Assembly (NCBI RefSeq): GCF_014879975.1
Contig: NZ_CP062500.1
Coordinates: 868,001-932,000, forward strand
Source of the DNA: Vibrio bathopelagicus
GTDB taxonomy: Bacteria; Pseudomonadota; Gammaproteobacteria; Enterobacterales; Vibrionaceae
DNA length: 64,000 nt
Reading direction: 5' to 3'
This document shows, piece after piece, positions 53,750-63,072 of this stretch. Made by a program: the position numbers and the translations under genes. The notes beneath the pieces are model-generated. The model worked only from the letters and a program-made list of their open reading frames with translations. It searched no databases and had not been told where the DNA came from. Position 1 is the stretch's first letter. Each line of letters opens with the position of its first letter.

Positions 53750-55774
53750 ATGAGTTTTGGCCCAATGGGGATTTCGTCTGGCATGGATATCAATTCCATG
53801 GTCAGCAAAATTGTTGATTCTGAGCGTGTGCCTAAACAGCAACGAATCGACAATGAACGAACGCGAATCGACACCAGCATTAGTGCCTATGGAAGACTCA
53901 GAGAATCTCTCGATTCGATGAAAAACCTGATGACAAACTTTCGTCAGGAGAAAGCTTTCGCTGTGAGAACAGTCGAAAGTACCGATGAAGGTCTGGTTTC
54001 TGCAACAGCGACTACTGAAGCGATCGCTGGCAAATATGCCATCGATGTGTTGCAGCTTGCCCAAAGCCATAAAGTGGCTTCTGATGTATTGTCAGAAGAC
54101 ATGAAATTTGGTCCAGGCAAGCTGCAGATTTCATTAGGTGACAAGAGCTTTGACGTACAAGTTAGCGATAGATCGAAACTGATCGAGGTTGTTCGCGGAA
54201 TTAACGGCGCAGATAAAAACCCAGGCGTTCGCGCTTCTATCATTAATGATGTAGAAGGCCCGCGACTTATCGTTGCTTCCAATCAGTCTGGTTCTGATCA
54301 ACAGATCAATATCAATGTAGAGTCTGACTCTGCAAACCCCTTAAAAAAACTCGAATACAGAACGCTTGAAGAGCGTGTTAAATCGCTAGAGAAAGCTCGC
54401 CTAGCGGCTCAAGAGCTCCTTGCGCTAACACCGGCAGGACAAGCTGCCGAACTCATCGATAATGCAATCGCTAACGATGATCCAAATGCGAGTGAAACAC
54501 TCGATGAAAACGGAAATATCATTCCGGCAACCCAAACTGATTCCACAGCAGCTGACGAAGGCTCCCAAAGCTTGAGCTACGGCGAACAAGCCGCAGCTGA
54601 CGGCCAGGCTGCCCTAGACGCAGCCCAAGCTGCAAAGTCGGTCATGCCTGAAGACAATATCCCAGGTTGGAGTGAAACGGCCTCTGGTACGCTCCTAGAC
54701 TCCTATTACTCACCTGAACTTGAGCTTGATGAAAAAGCGATAGAGAAAGCCCCTGATGTTCCAGGTTGGTCAAATGCAGCATCGGGTACGTTGACGGACT
54801 CATACGTCACGCCAAAAGAAGCCCAGCAGAAACTAGAAGCCGAACAAGCACGTATCGAAGAGAAAATCGCTCAAGAAAAAACTGAGCTGGCTGAAAAAGT
54901 AGAAAAAGGCGAATTGACCGCCGAACAAGCTAAAACCATCGAGCGCTCCAAGTTATCGCCAGAAGAGCGTGAGCAATTGGAAAAAGTCGACAAAGTACAA
55001 GCCGACCTGGCTCAAGCACAGCAATCGTTTGATACTTATAGCGGCATGACCGAAGTTCAAGCTGGCCAAGATTCAATGGTGGTTTTGGACGGCGTTGCTC
55101 AGCTTTCTAGCAACAACAATGTGATTGAAGATGCCGTTGAAGGTATCGATATTACGGTTAAAGGAAAAACCCCAAAAGATAAGCCGCCGGCAGAAATCGG
55201 TGTTGAGTACGACCGTAATAGTGTTCGCCAAGATATCGAATCCTTTGTGAGCTCTTATAACCAGTTCTATCAAGTGTCGAAAGACTTAGCGGGTGTTGAT
55301 CCAACAACAGGCCAAAAGGGCCCACTCTCTGGTGACAGTACGGTACGTAATGCCGACTCAAGGCTGAAAGGCGTCTTCTCGTCGAGCATTGAAGGGGCGC
55401 CTGAGAACCTTAAATCTTTGACGGAGTTTGGTATCACGACCACTAGACAAGGTTCGTTAGAAATCAACTACGATATGCTTGACCGTCAACTCAACAACAA
55501 CTTCGATAAGTTGGGTGAGTTCTTTGGTGGTAACAATGGTTTCGCCAAAAAAGTGGAAGATGCGATTCAAGGCATCACCGGTATTACGGGTTCTATTCGT
55601 ACACGAGAAAAGAGCTTGGTCGAACAGAATTATCGCTTGGTTGATGATCAAAGTGCATTGGACCGTCGCATGGACAGCTTAGAAAACCGCACGCACTCTA
55701 AGTTTACCGCTATGCAAGATGCAACCAGCAAGATGCAATCTCAGCTGGGCAGTATGATGAATGCGTTGGGCTAA
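53750..55774 (+). CDS. fliD: Flagellar filament cap protein FliD
   Basis: A 674-residue cap (HAP2) that folds incoming flagellin at the filament tip. The N-terminal part begins GISSGMDINSMVSKIVDSER and the C-terminal helix is NYRLVDDQSALDRRMDSLE. A large Ala/Glu/Gln-rich insertion around residues 205-440, coiled-coil-like, makes it much longer than the enteric protein (about 470). Inside it, a PGWS-x2-ASGTL-x-DSY motif occurs twice (residues 305-319 and 338-352). It is 22 bases after flaG, and flaI follows 3 bases later. Confidence 0.95.
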   Translation: MSFGPMGISSGMDINSMVSKIVDSERVPKQQRIDNERTRIDTSISAYGRLRESLDSMKNLMTNFRQEKAFAVRTVESTDEGLVSATATTEAIAGKYAIDVLQLAQSHKVASDVLSEDMKFGPGKLQISLGDKSFDVQVSDRSKLIEVVRGINGADKNPGVRASIINDVEGPRLIVASNQSGSDQQININVESDSANPLKKLEYRTLEERVKSLEKARLAAQELLALTPAGQAAELIDNAIANDDPNASETLDENGNIIPATQTDSTAADEGSQSLSYGEQAAADGQAALDAAQAAKSVMPEDNIPGWSETASGTLLDSYYSPELELDEKAIEKAPDVPGWSNAASGTLTDSYVTPKEAQQKLEAEQARIEEKIAQEKTELAEKVEKGELTAEQAKTIERSKLSPEEREQLEKVDKVQADLAQAQQSFDTYSGMTEVQAGQDSMVVLDGVAQLSSNNNVIEDAVEGIDITVKGKTPKDKPPAEIGVEYDRNSVRQDIESFVSSYNQFYQVSKDLAGVDPTTGQKGPLSGDSTVRNADSRLKGVFSSSIEGAPENLKSLTEFGITTTRQGSLEINYDMLDRQLNNNFDKLGEFFGGNNGFAKKVEDAIQGITGITGSIRTREKSLVEQNYRLVDDQSALDRRMDSLENRTHSKFTAMQDATSKMQSQLGSMMNALG

Positions 55775-55777
55775 TCG

Positions 55778-56083
55778 ATGAATAGCCAGCTTCAAGAGCT
55801 TTGTGAACTAGATCAATTAATTATCTCTAAGCTCGAATTTAGTGAAATTAATGCTGAAGAAATAACGCAGCTTGTCGATAACAGAGAACAGTTATTGCAA
55901 AACGTGCTTCAATTCATCGACTCACACCCCGACGTTAAGCAAAGTTCTGAATGGTTTGAAGCCATTACCAGAACCAGAAAATTGGTCGAATTGATGCAGT
56001 CTGAGACGACTCGAGTAGGTAAGACCCTACACAAATACCGTCACGGCGCTAAATCAGTTCAACAATACAAAAAGTTTTTATAG
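55778..56083 (+). CDS. flaI: FliT-like flagellar chaperone FlaI
   Basis: A 101-residue, acidic helical protein in the fliT position between fliD and fliS. In Vibrio this gene is called flaI. It probably escorts FliD to the export gate. It starts 3 bases after the fliD stop, so translation is coupled. Sequence alone gives only a helical pattern; context carries the call. Confidence 0.82.
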   Translation: MNSQLQELCELDQLIISKLEFSEINAEEITQLVDNREQLLQNVLQFIDSHPDVKQSSEWFEAITRTRKLVELMQSETTRVGKTLHKYRHGAKSVQQYKKFL

Positions 56084-56095
56084 AAGAGGTTTACT

Positions 56096-56506
56096 ATGCG
56101 CGGTTCTTTACAGGCATATAAAAAGGTATCAGTGGATAGTCAGCTAACAGCTGCCTCACCCCATAAGATTGTACAAATGTTGATGGCGGGTGCAATTGAA
56201 CGCTTGATTCAAGGCAAAGCGGCAATGCAAGCGGGCAACATTCCAGTGAAAGGTGAACGCCTTGGTAAGGCTCTAGATATCATTATTAGCCTACGTAGTT
56301 GCCTTTCTATGGCCGATGGTGGTGATATTGCGAAAAACCTAGATCAACTTTATGAGTTCATGATCACGCAAATTTCTGCGGCAAATCACAAAAATGATCC
56401 ACAGCCAATTGATGATGTTATCGATATTATCCGCGAAATTAAGAGCGCTTGGGACCAAATTCCGAACGAATATCACAACTTGACGTCTGCTGACGTAGGT
56501 ATTTAA
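56096..56506 (+). CDS. fliS: Flagellin export chaperone FliS
   Basis: A 136-residue helical chaperone that binds flagellin C-termini and prevents early polymerisation. The FliS motif SPHKIVQMLMAGAIERLIQGK lies near residues 21-41. It follows flaI by 12 bases and ends the flaG-fliD-flaI-fliS unit. Confidence 0.95.
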   Translation: MRGSLQAYKKVSVDSQLTAASPHKIVQMLMAGAIERLIQGKAAMQAGNIPVKGERLGKALDIIISLRSCLSMADGGDIAKNLDQLYEFMITQISAANHKNDPQPIDDVIDIIREIKSAWDQIPNEYHNLTSADVGI

Positions 56507-56582
56507 AGAAAAACAATCCTTTCAACTAACGACACTTACGTTAATTGGTTGGTTGCCTTATTTTTTTAATCAAATAAAATAG

Positions 56583-56611
56583 AAGCCATTAGATAGCCTA
56601 ATGGCTTTTTT
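56583..56611 (+). terminator. Terminator after fliS
   Basis: AAGCCATTAG pairs with CTAATGGCTT around ATAGC, followed by TTTT. Confidence 0.9.
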
Positions 56612-56734
56612 CGTTGCTGATTTCCTTAATTTGTCCACGTAAAACATAATCATTGATATATTCTTCTGTTTTATAGATTACGTTGCTCACCGTTTTTCCG
56701 CATCGCACCAAAATAAAGGCAATAATTCCTACTT

Positions 56735-58201
56735 ATGCATGGTTTGGCAAAACTGCTTGTCGTCGATGATAATGCTCAAGATCGTCACAATTTAAGCACA
56801 ATATTAGAGTTTGTAGGAGAGAGCTGCGAAGTAATCAGCTCGGAACAAGCACGTAAAGTGGATTGGTCACTACAGTGGTCAGGCTGCATTATTGGCTCAA
56901 TTAAAGGTAAAGGCTTCAACGCTTTACTCAATGAAAAGCTCGTTCACGCAAATCACATCCCATTGCTTGTTATTGGCAAGCATAATCATTCGGTCGATGA
57001 ACTTCCCAACTTTGTTGGCGAATTGGAGCTGCCCCTTAACTACCCTCAATTAAGTGATGCATTAAGACACTGTAAAGACTTCTTAGGTCGTAAAGGTGTT
57101 CAAGTCGTCTCTTCAGCACGTAAGAACACACTGTTTCGCAGCCTCGTTGGGCAAAGTGCTGGTATTCAAGAAGTTCGCCACTTAATTGAACAAGTTTCTT
57201 CAACGGACGCGAACGTACTGATTCTTGGTGAATCAGGCACGGGCAAAGAAGTGGTAGCGCGTAATATACATTATCATTCTAAGCGTCGCTCAGGGCCTTT
57301 CGTGCCAGTAAACTGTGGCGCGATTCCGCCAGACTTATTGGAAAGTGAACTGTTTGGTCATGAAAAAGGCGCGTTTACCGGTGCGATTACCGCACGTAAA
57401 GGCCGCTTTGAATTGGCTGAAGGTGGTACGCTGTTTCTTGATGAAATTGGCGACATGCCAATGGCAATGCAAGTTAAGCTACTACGTGTATTACAAGAGC
57501 GATGCTTTGAACGCGTAGGCGGTAATAACACGATTCAAGTTGATGTTCGCGTGATTGCGGCAACACACCGCAATCTTGAAGACATGATCGACGATGATTC
57601 TTTCCGCGAAGATCTGTATTACCGACTGAATGTGTTCCCGATTGAAATGCCAGCTCTACAAGACCGTAAAGAGGATGTGCCTCTTTTACTGCAAGAGTTG
57701 ATGACGAGAATGGAAGCGGAAGGCAGCATGCCTATTTGTTTCACGCCTCGTGCGATTAACTCCTTAATGGAGCATCAATGGCCAGGTAACGTTCGTGAAT
57801 TAGCAAACTTAGTTGAGCGTATGGTTATCCTCTATCCAAACAGTTTGGTCGACGTTAATCACCTGCCAACAAAATATCGATACAGCGATATTCCTGAATT
57901 CCAACCAGAGTTTAATAGCTTTGTATCAGAAGAAGAGCAAGAGCGTGATGCATTGGCTGATCTATTCTCAGAAGATTTCAGCTTTGACCAACAAGATGAT
58001 CTCGCTGATAACGCCAATGCTCCTCAAGAATTGCCTCCGGAAGGGGTTAACTTGAAAGAGCTTCTCGCTGATATGGAAGTGAATATGATCAATCAAGCTT
58101 TGGAAGCTCAGGGTGGAATCGTTGCTCGTGCTGCCGATATGCTTGGAATGCGCAGAACAACTCTGGTTGAAAAAATGCGTAAGTATAACCTACAGCGATA
58201 G
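56735..58201 (+). CDS. flrA: Flagellar master regulator FlrA (sigma-54 activator, FleQ family)
   Basis: A 488-residue bacterial enhancer-binding protein at the top of the Vibrio flagellar hierarchy. The N-terminal receiver-like domain ([11 protein letters not shown]) lacks the phosphoacceptor aspartate: the strand reads CIIGSIKG. The AAA+ domain (about residues 135-370) has GESGTGKE, the sigma-54 contact loop GAFTGA and the Walker B region [13 protein letters not shown]-terminal Fis-type helix-turn-helix reads [18 protein letters not shown]. FleQ relatives are inhibited by cyclic-di-GMP; that is likely but not visible here. The FlrA-type promoter was not identified. Confidence 0.95.
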   Translation: MHGLAKLLVVDDNAQDRHNLSTILEFVGESCEVISSEQARKVDWSLQWSGCIIGSIKGKGFNALLNEKLVHANHIPLLVIGKHNHSVDELPNFVGELELPLNYPQLSDALRHCKDFLGRKGVQVVSSARKNTLFRSLVGQSAGIQEVRHLIEQVSSTDANVLILGESGTGKEVVARNIHYHSKRRSGPFVPVNCGAIPPDLLESELFGHEKGAFTGAITARKGRFELAEGGTLFLDEIGDMPMAMQVKLLRVLQERCFERVGGNNTIQVDVRVIAATHRNLEDMIDDDSFREDLYYRLNVFPIEMPALQDRKEDVPLLLQELMTRMEAEGSMPICFTPRAINSLMEHQWPGNVRELANLVERMVILYPNSLVDVNHLPTKYRYSDIPEFQPEFNSFVSEEEQERDALADLFSEDFSFDQQDDLADNANAPQELPPEGVNLKELLADMEVNMINQALEAQGGIVARAADMLGMRRTTLVEKMRKYNLQR

Positions 58202-58328
58202 AGCTCAGGTTCGCGTTCAGCGATATCAAATTAAGACGGGTGTTGAGTTAAACGTCGTTTTGATTGAGTGAATAGAGAGGACATAGTCGAGTTGTTGCTT
58301 GCTTAACTATGTGATAAATATAGCAAAT

Positions 58329-58363
58329 AGCCTGACGCGTGTTTTACGTGTCAGGCTGTTTTA
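58329..58363 (+). terminator. Terminator-like hairpin between flrA and flrB
   Basis: AGCCTGACGCG (58329-58339) pairs with CGTGTCAGGCT (58347-58357, one G-U) around a seven-base loop, then GTTTTA. It is only about 25 bases before the flrB start and would separate flrA from flrBC transcripts. Confidence 0.75.
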
Positions 58364-58385
58364 GTATTTGAGGCAAATTTTTGAC

Positions 58386-59429
58386 ATGCACGGATCTAAC
58401 GAATCAGAAAATCAGTCACACCTAGATTCAGTTGAACAGCAGGTTGAGCGCTATAAGCAAGTGCTTGATGTGATGCCAGCAGGTGTCATCTTGTTAGATA
58501 CTCATGGTGAAGTAAGAGAAGCTAACCCTGAAGCGCACCGAATTTTAGGTGTTGAACTGGTGGGCGAGAAGTGGTTTTCGGTTATTCAAAGTGCCTTTGA
58601 CCCAAAAGACGATGACGGACATGAGATCTCACTGAAGAATGGGCGTAAGGTTCGTTTGGCGATTTCAGCTTCTACCACGGGTCAGCTTATCTTGATTACC
58701 GACCTGACGGAAACTCGTCTTCTACAGTCTCGCGTGAGTGATCTTCAGCGTTTGTCGTCGTTAGGCAGAATGGTAGCCTCGTTGGCACATCAGGTACGTA
58801 CACCGCTTTCTAGCGCGATGCTGTATGCATCAAACCTTGCCGCGCCAAATTTACCGCCGGCAACAAAGACACGTTTTCAATCTAAGCTTATGGATAGATT
58901 GCATGACTTAGAGAAACAAGTGAATGACATGCTGTTGTTTGCCAAAGGCGGCGACAATAAGGTTGTGAAGCCATTTACAGTCGCTGAATTGATCACTGAA
59001 TTTCACCCAATGGTGGAAGCGGCATTAAAATCGAACCAGATTGATTACTGCCAGGAAGTTGAAGGCGAAGATACTCAGATGTTTGGCAATGCCAACGCTA
59101 TTGCTTCTGCTCTGAGCAACCTAGTTTTGAACGCAGTGCAAATTGCTGGCAAGGAATCGCAGATTGATGTGTTCTTTAGGCCCGTAAACGGCGAACTTAA
59201 AATATCAGTACAAGACAGTGGTCCCGGCGTACCGAAAGAGCTTCAAGGTAAAATTATGGAACCCTTCTTTACCACTCGCTCGCAAGGTACAGGTTTGGGG
59301 CTAGCGGTTGTGCAAATGGTCTGTCGAGCACATGAAGGCCGATTGGAATTAATATCAGAAGAAGGGGACGGCGCCTGTTTTACAATGTGCTTGCCGTTAG
59401 AGAGAAGCACTTCTTCTGAAAATGAATAA
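58386..59429 (+). CDS. flrB: Flagellar sensor histidine kinase FlrB
   Basis: A 347-residue soluble kinase that phosphorylates FlrC. A PAS-like domain (about residues 20-110) is followed by a dimerisation/phosphoacceptor domain with His135 in ASLAHQVRTPLSS. The ATPase domain has the N box (SALSNLVLNAVQ), DSGPGVP and GTGLGLAVV. There are no membrane segments, so it senses an internal assembly state. The start is placed at ATG 58386. A GAGG about 12 bases upstream is rather far; a TTG at 58368 has no ribosome-binding site. It is an operon with flrC. Confidence 0.92.
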   Translation: MHGSNESENQSHLDSVEQQVERYKQVLDVMPAGVILLDTHGEVREANPEAHRILGVELVGEKWFSVIQSAFDPKDDDGHEISLKNGRKVRLAISASTTGQLILITDLTETRLLQSRVSDLQRLSSLGRMVASLAHQVRTPLSSAMLYASNLAAPNLPPATKTRFQSKLMDRLHDLEKQVNDMLLFAKGGDNKVVKPFTVAELITEFHPMVEAALKSNQIDYCQEVEGEDTQMFGNANAIASALSNLVLNAVQIAGKESQIDVFFRPVNGELKISVQDSGPGVPKELQGKIMEPFFTTRSQGTGLGLAVVQMVCRAHEGRLELISEEGDGACFTMCLPLERSTSSENE

Positions 59430-59459
59430 GTTTTAACTGAATTTACACTGGAGAATCCT

Positions 59460-60869
59460 ATGGCTCAAAGCAAAGTGTTAATCGTCGAAGATGATGAAGG
59501 TCTACGCGAAGCCCTTGTCGATACACTCGCGCTTGCTGGCTATGAATGGCTAGAAGCGGATTGTGCGGAAGATGCTCTGGTAAAATTGAAATCGAACTCC
59601 GTTGATATCGTTGTCTCTGATGTACAGATGGCAGGTATGGGCGGCTTAGCATTGTTAAGAAACATCAAGCAGCATTGGCCAAATCTTCCGGTTTTATTGA
59701 TGACGGCTTACGCCAACATTGAAGACGCGGTAGCGGCAATGAAAGAAGGCGCTATTGATTACATGGCAAAGCCATTTGCGCCTGAAGTGCTGCTCAATAT
59801 GGTGAGCCGTTACGCTCCTGTGAAATCGGACGATAATGGTGATGCCATCGTTGCCGACGAGAAAAGCATCAAGTTAATGATGCTGGCCGACAAGGTGGCT
59901 AAAACCGACGCCAACGTGATGGTGCTAGGGCCAAGTGGTTCTGGTAAAGAGGTCATGTCTCGTTATATTCACAACGCTTCGAGCCGTAAAGACGGCCCGT
60001 TTGTAGCGATTAACTGTGCCGCGATTCCAGATAATATGTTGGAAGCGACACTGTTTGGCTACGACAAAGGCGCATTTACTGGCGCTATTCAAGCTTGCCC
60101 GGGTAAATTTGAACAAGCGCAGGGCGGTACTATTTTGTTGGATGAGATCAGTGAAATGGATCTTAGCCTACAAGCGAAACTGCTGCGTGTGTTGCAAGAG
60201 CGTGAAGTTGAACGTCTTGGCAGTCGCAAGAGCATCAAACTGGATGTCCGCGTTCTGGCAACCAGTAACCGAGATCTAAAACAGTATGTTTCTGAAGGGA
60301 ATTTCCGTGAGGATTTATACTACCGACTGAATGTATTCCCAATTACTTGGCCAGCTCTGTGTGAACGTAAAGGCGATATTGAGCCTTTAGCGAAGCATTT
60401 GGTGGAGCGTCATTGCACCAAACTTGGAATGCCTGTTCCTTCTCTTTCCGAGCAAGCCATCAGTAAACTCGTCAATTATCCGTGGCCGGGTAATGTGCGT
60501 GAACTGGATAATGTCGTGCAGCGTGCCCTAATTCTGAGTGAGCAAGAAAATATTTCTGGTGAGCATATCTTACTTGAAGGTGTTGATTGGCAAGACGCTA
60601 CTGGCCTACAACAAATTGTTGAAGGAAATAGTGTTGCAGCGCCTGAAATTAAGCCGATTGCTGAAGCGAATCCTATCAGTAAAGTTGTGGCAAGCAGTGA
60701 AGGTCTTGGAAATGAGCTTCGAGATCAAGAGTATGCGATTATTCTTGAAACACTGATTGCTTGTAATGGTCGACGCAAAGATATGGCTGAAAAGTTAGGG
60801 ATTAGTCCACGTACGCTGCGTTATAAGCTGGCAAAAATGCGTGATGCTGGAATAGATATCCCAAACTGA
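59460..60869 (+). CDS. flrC: Flagellar response regulator FlrC (sigma-54 activator)
   Basis: A 469-residue NtrC-type activator of class III flagellar genes. The receiver domain has the acidic pair in VEDDEG and phosphoacceptor Asp54 (VVSDVQMAGMGG). The AAA+ domain (about 135-370) has GPSGSGKE and GAFTGA. The C-terminal helix-turn-helix is KDMAEKLGISPRTLRYKL. It is phosphorylated by FlrB. GGAG lies upstream, 30 bases after flrB. Its expected targets in this window are the sigma-54 sites before flgB, flgF, flgK and the first flagellin. Confidence 0.95.
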   Translation: MAQSKVLIVEDDEGLREALVDTLALAGYEWLEADCAEDALVKLKSNSVDIVVSDVQMAGMGGLALLRNIKQHWPNLPVLLMTAYANIEDAVAAMKEGAIDYMAKPFAPEVLLNMVSRYAPVKSDDNGDAIVADEKSIKLMMLADKVAKTDANVMVLGPSGSGKEVMSRYIHNASSRKDGPFVAINCAAIPDNMLEATLFGYDKGAFTGAIQACPGKFEQAQGGTILLDEISEMDLSLQAKLLRVLQEREVERLGSRKSIKLDVRVLATSNRDLKQYVSEGNFREDLYYRLNVFPITWPALCERKGDIEPLAKHLVERHCTKLGMPVPSLSEQAISKLVNYPWPGNVRELDNVVQRALILSEQENISGEHILLEGVDWQDATGLQQIVEGNSVAAPEIKPIAEANPISKVVASSEGLGNELRDQEYAIILETLIACNGRRKDMAEKLGISPRTLRYKLAKMRDAGIDIPN

Positions 60870-60930
60870 GGTTAGATTAGTGGTGCCAGCTTTCTGACTG
60901 TTGTAGTACGATGTCTAGTCAAATTAATGT

Positions 60931-60948
60931 GTGGCACGCTAATTGCTC
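60931..60948 (+). promoter_or_regulatory. Sigma-54 promoter of fliEFG
   Basis: GTGGCACGCTAATTGCTC is a consensus match (GG 60933-60934, GC 60945-60946), about 54 bases before fliE. Confidence 0.9.
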
Positions 60949-61001
60949 TGTCAATAATACAGCTAAATAGATAGTCATAATTTTGACTCCTGAGGTAGTA
61001 G

Positions 61002-61313
61002 ATGAGAATAGATGGTTTACAAGGCGAAATGCAGGCAATGATGGTTGAAGCTGCTAGCGCGCGTCCTGCTGCAACGGGGCAAGCGGTTGGTGCAGACTTT
61101 GGCAACATGTTGACGCAAGCCATCAATAATGTGAACTCACTACAAAAGACCTCTGGCGATCTTCAAGCTCGCTTTGATAGCGGCGACCAGAGTGTGTCTC
61201 TATCCGATGTGATGATCGCTCGGAATAAATCTAGTGTGGCCTTTGAAGCGACGATCCAAATTAGAAATAAATTGGTCGAGTCGTACAAAGAGCTTATGAA
61301 TATGCCGGTATAA
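61002..61313 (+). CDS. fliE: Flagellar MS-ring/rod junction protein FliE
   Basis: A 103-residue export-apparatus-linked protein joining the MS ring to the rod. The C-terminal motif SVSLSDVMIARNKSSVAFEA near residues 66-85 is typical of FliE. CTGAGG lies upstream. It is the first gene of the fliE-F-G operon, 16 bases before fliF. Confidence 0.94.
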   Translation: MRIDGLQGEMQAMMVEAASARPAATGQAVGADFGNMLTQAINNVNSLQKTSGDLQARFDSGDQSVSLSDVMIARNKSSVAFEATIQIRNKLVESYKELMNMPV

Positions 61314-61329
61314 GTTAGGTAGTTGAATA

Positions 61330-63072
61330 GTGGCAGAAAATAGTCAAACAACAGATTTAGCCGTAAGCGATAGCAACGACCACGCACTTATTGCCGGTTC
61401 AGAGCTAGACGGAGAAGGGCAAAATCCCGATCTAGGTGAACGCAGTTCATCGAAGTTCGATATGGCAGTAGGTGATCTTGATTTACTTCGTCAGGTCGTC
61501 TTAGTCCTTTCGATCTCTATCTGTGTTGCGCTTATTGTGATGCTGTTTTTCTGGGTAAAAGAACCAGAAATGCGTCCATTAGGGGCTTATGAAACAGAAG
61601 AGTTGATCCCAGTTCTTGATTACTTAGATCTACAGAAGATCGAGTATTCTCTTGATGGCAACACAATTTCAGTACCTGCTAGTGAGTACAACTCGCTGAA
61701 GCTGAATATGGTACGAGCGGGATTGAACCAAGAGAGAAACGCAGGTGATGACATCCTCATGCAAGACATGGGCTTTGGTGTATCACAACGTTTAGAACAA
61801 GAACGCCTCAAATTAAGTCGTGAAAGACAACTTGCGAAAGCCATTGAACAGATGAAACAAGTGCGTAAAGCGCAGGTTTTACTGGCCTTGCCAAAGCAAA
61901 GTGTGTTTGTTCGACACAATCAAGAAGCGTCCGCTTCGGTATTCCTAACGGTGAAAACCGGCGCCAACTTAAAACAACAAGAAGTGGATTCTGTTGTCGA
62001 TATGGTGGCTAGTGCCGTGCCAGGAATGAAGACCTCGCGTATTACTGTGACCGATCAGCATGGTCGACTTCTGAGTTCCGGTTCTCAAGATCCAATGTCA
62101 ACGGCTCGTCGCAAAGAGCACGAATTAGAGCGTAACCAAGAGCAAGCGTTGCGAGAGAAAATTGACTCTATTCTTATCCCTATTCTTGGTTTTGGTAATT
62201 ACACCGCTCAGGTTGATATTCAACTCGACTTTAGCGCGGTAGAGCAAACAAGAAAGCGTTTTGACCCGAACACCCCAGCGACACGAAGTGAATACACGCT
62301 AGAAGATTACAACAATGGTAATACAGTGGCAGGTATTCCAGGTGCTTTGAGTAATCAACCGCCTGCAGATGCTTCTATCCCTCAAGATGTTGCCCAGATG
62401 AAAGACGGTGCGATGACAGGGCAAGGATCGGTTCACAAAGAAGCGACTCGAAACTTCGAACTAGATACCACCATCAGCCATGAGCGTAAGCAGAGCGGCA
62501 CGGTGAATCGCCAAACAGTTTCTGTCGCAATCAAAGATCGCCAGTCGTTGAATCCAGATACAGGTGAAGTGGTACATACGCCAATCCCTGCCAGTGAAAT
62601 TAATGCCATTCGTCAGGTTCTTATCGGCACCGTAGGTTTTGATGAAACTCGTGGTGACCTACTTAATGTATTGAGTATGCAGTTTGCGCCTCAAGTCACT
62701 GATATCGTCGCCGATGTGCCTATTTGGGAGCATCCAAACTTTAACGATTGGGTTCGTTGGTTTGCAAGCGCGTTGGTTATTATTGTGGTGGTGTTGGTTC
62801 TGGTTCGCCCAGCCATGAAGAAATTGCTTAACCCAGCTGCAGACAATGATGATCAGATGTATGGCCCTGATGGCATGCCAATCGGCGCCGATGGCGAAAC
62901 CAGCCTAATTGGTGGTGATATTGAAGGTGGTGAGTTGTTCGAATTCGGTTCGAGCATTGATTTACCTAACCTTCATAAAGACGAAGATGTACTGAAAGCA
63001 GTACGTGCTCTTGTAGCGAATGAACCAGAGCTAGCAGCTCAAGTAGTTAAGAATTGGATGGCAGATGGCTAA
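61330..63072 (+). CDS. fliF: Flagellar MS-ring protein FliF
   Basis: A 580-residue inner-membrane ring protein on which the flagellum is built. Two transmembrane helices lie near residues 58-78 and 475-495. Between them are the YscJ-type ring-building domain (EPEMRPLGAYETEELIPVLD onward) and a long periplasmic part. The cytoplasmic C-terminal tail binds FliG. The start codon is GTG at 61330. The stop overlaps fliG by 8 bases, so the two are translated together. Confidence 0.96.
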   Translation: MAENSQTTDLAVSDSNDHALIAGSELDGEGQNPDLGERSSSKFDMAVGDLDLLRQVVLVLSISICVALIVMLFFWVKEPEMRPLGAYETEELIPVLDYLDLQKIEYSLDGNTISVPASEYNSLKLNMVRAGLNQERNAGDDILMQDMGFGVSQRLEQERLKLSRERQLAKAIEQMKQVRKAQVLLALPKQSVFVRHNQEASASVFLTVKTGANLKQQEVDSVVDMVASAVPGMKTSRITVTDQHGRLLSSGSQDPMSTARRKEHELERNQEQALREKIDSILIPILGFGNYTAQVDIQLDFSAVEQTRKRFDPNTPATRSEYTLEDYNNGNTVAGIPGALSNQPPADASIPQDVAQMKDGAMTGQGSVHKEATRNFELDTTISHERKQSGTVNRQTVSVAIKDRQSLNPDTGEVVHTPIPASEINAIRQVLIGTVGFDETRGDLLNVLSMQFAPQVTDIVADVPIWEHPNFNDWVRWFASALVIIVVVLVLVRPAMKKLLNPAADNDDQMYGPDGMPIGADGETSLIGGDIEGGELFEFGSSIDLPNLHKDEDVLKAVRALVANEPELAAQVVKNWMADG

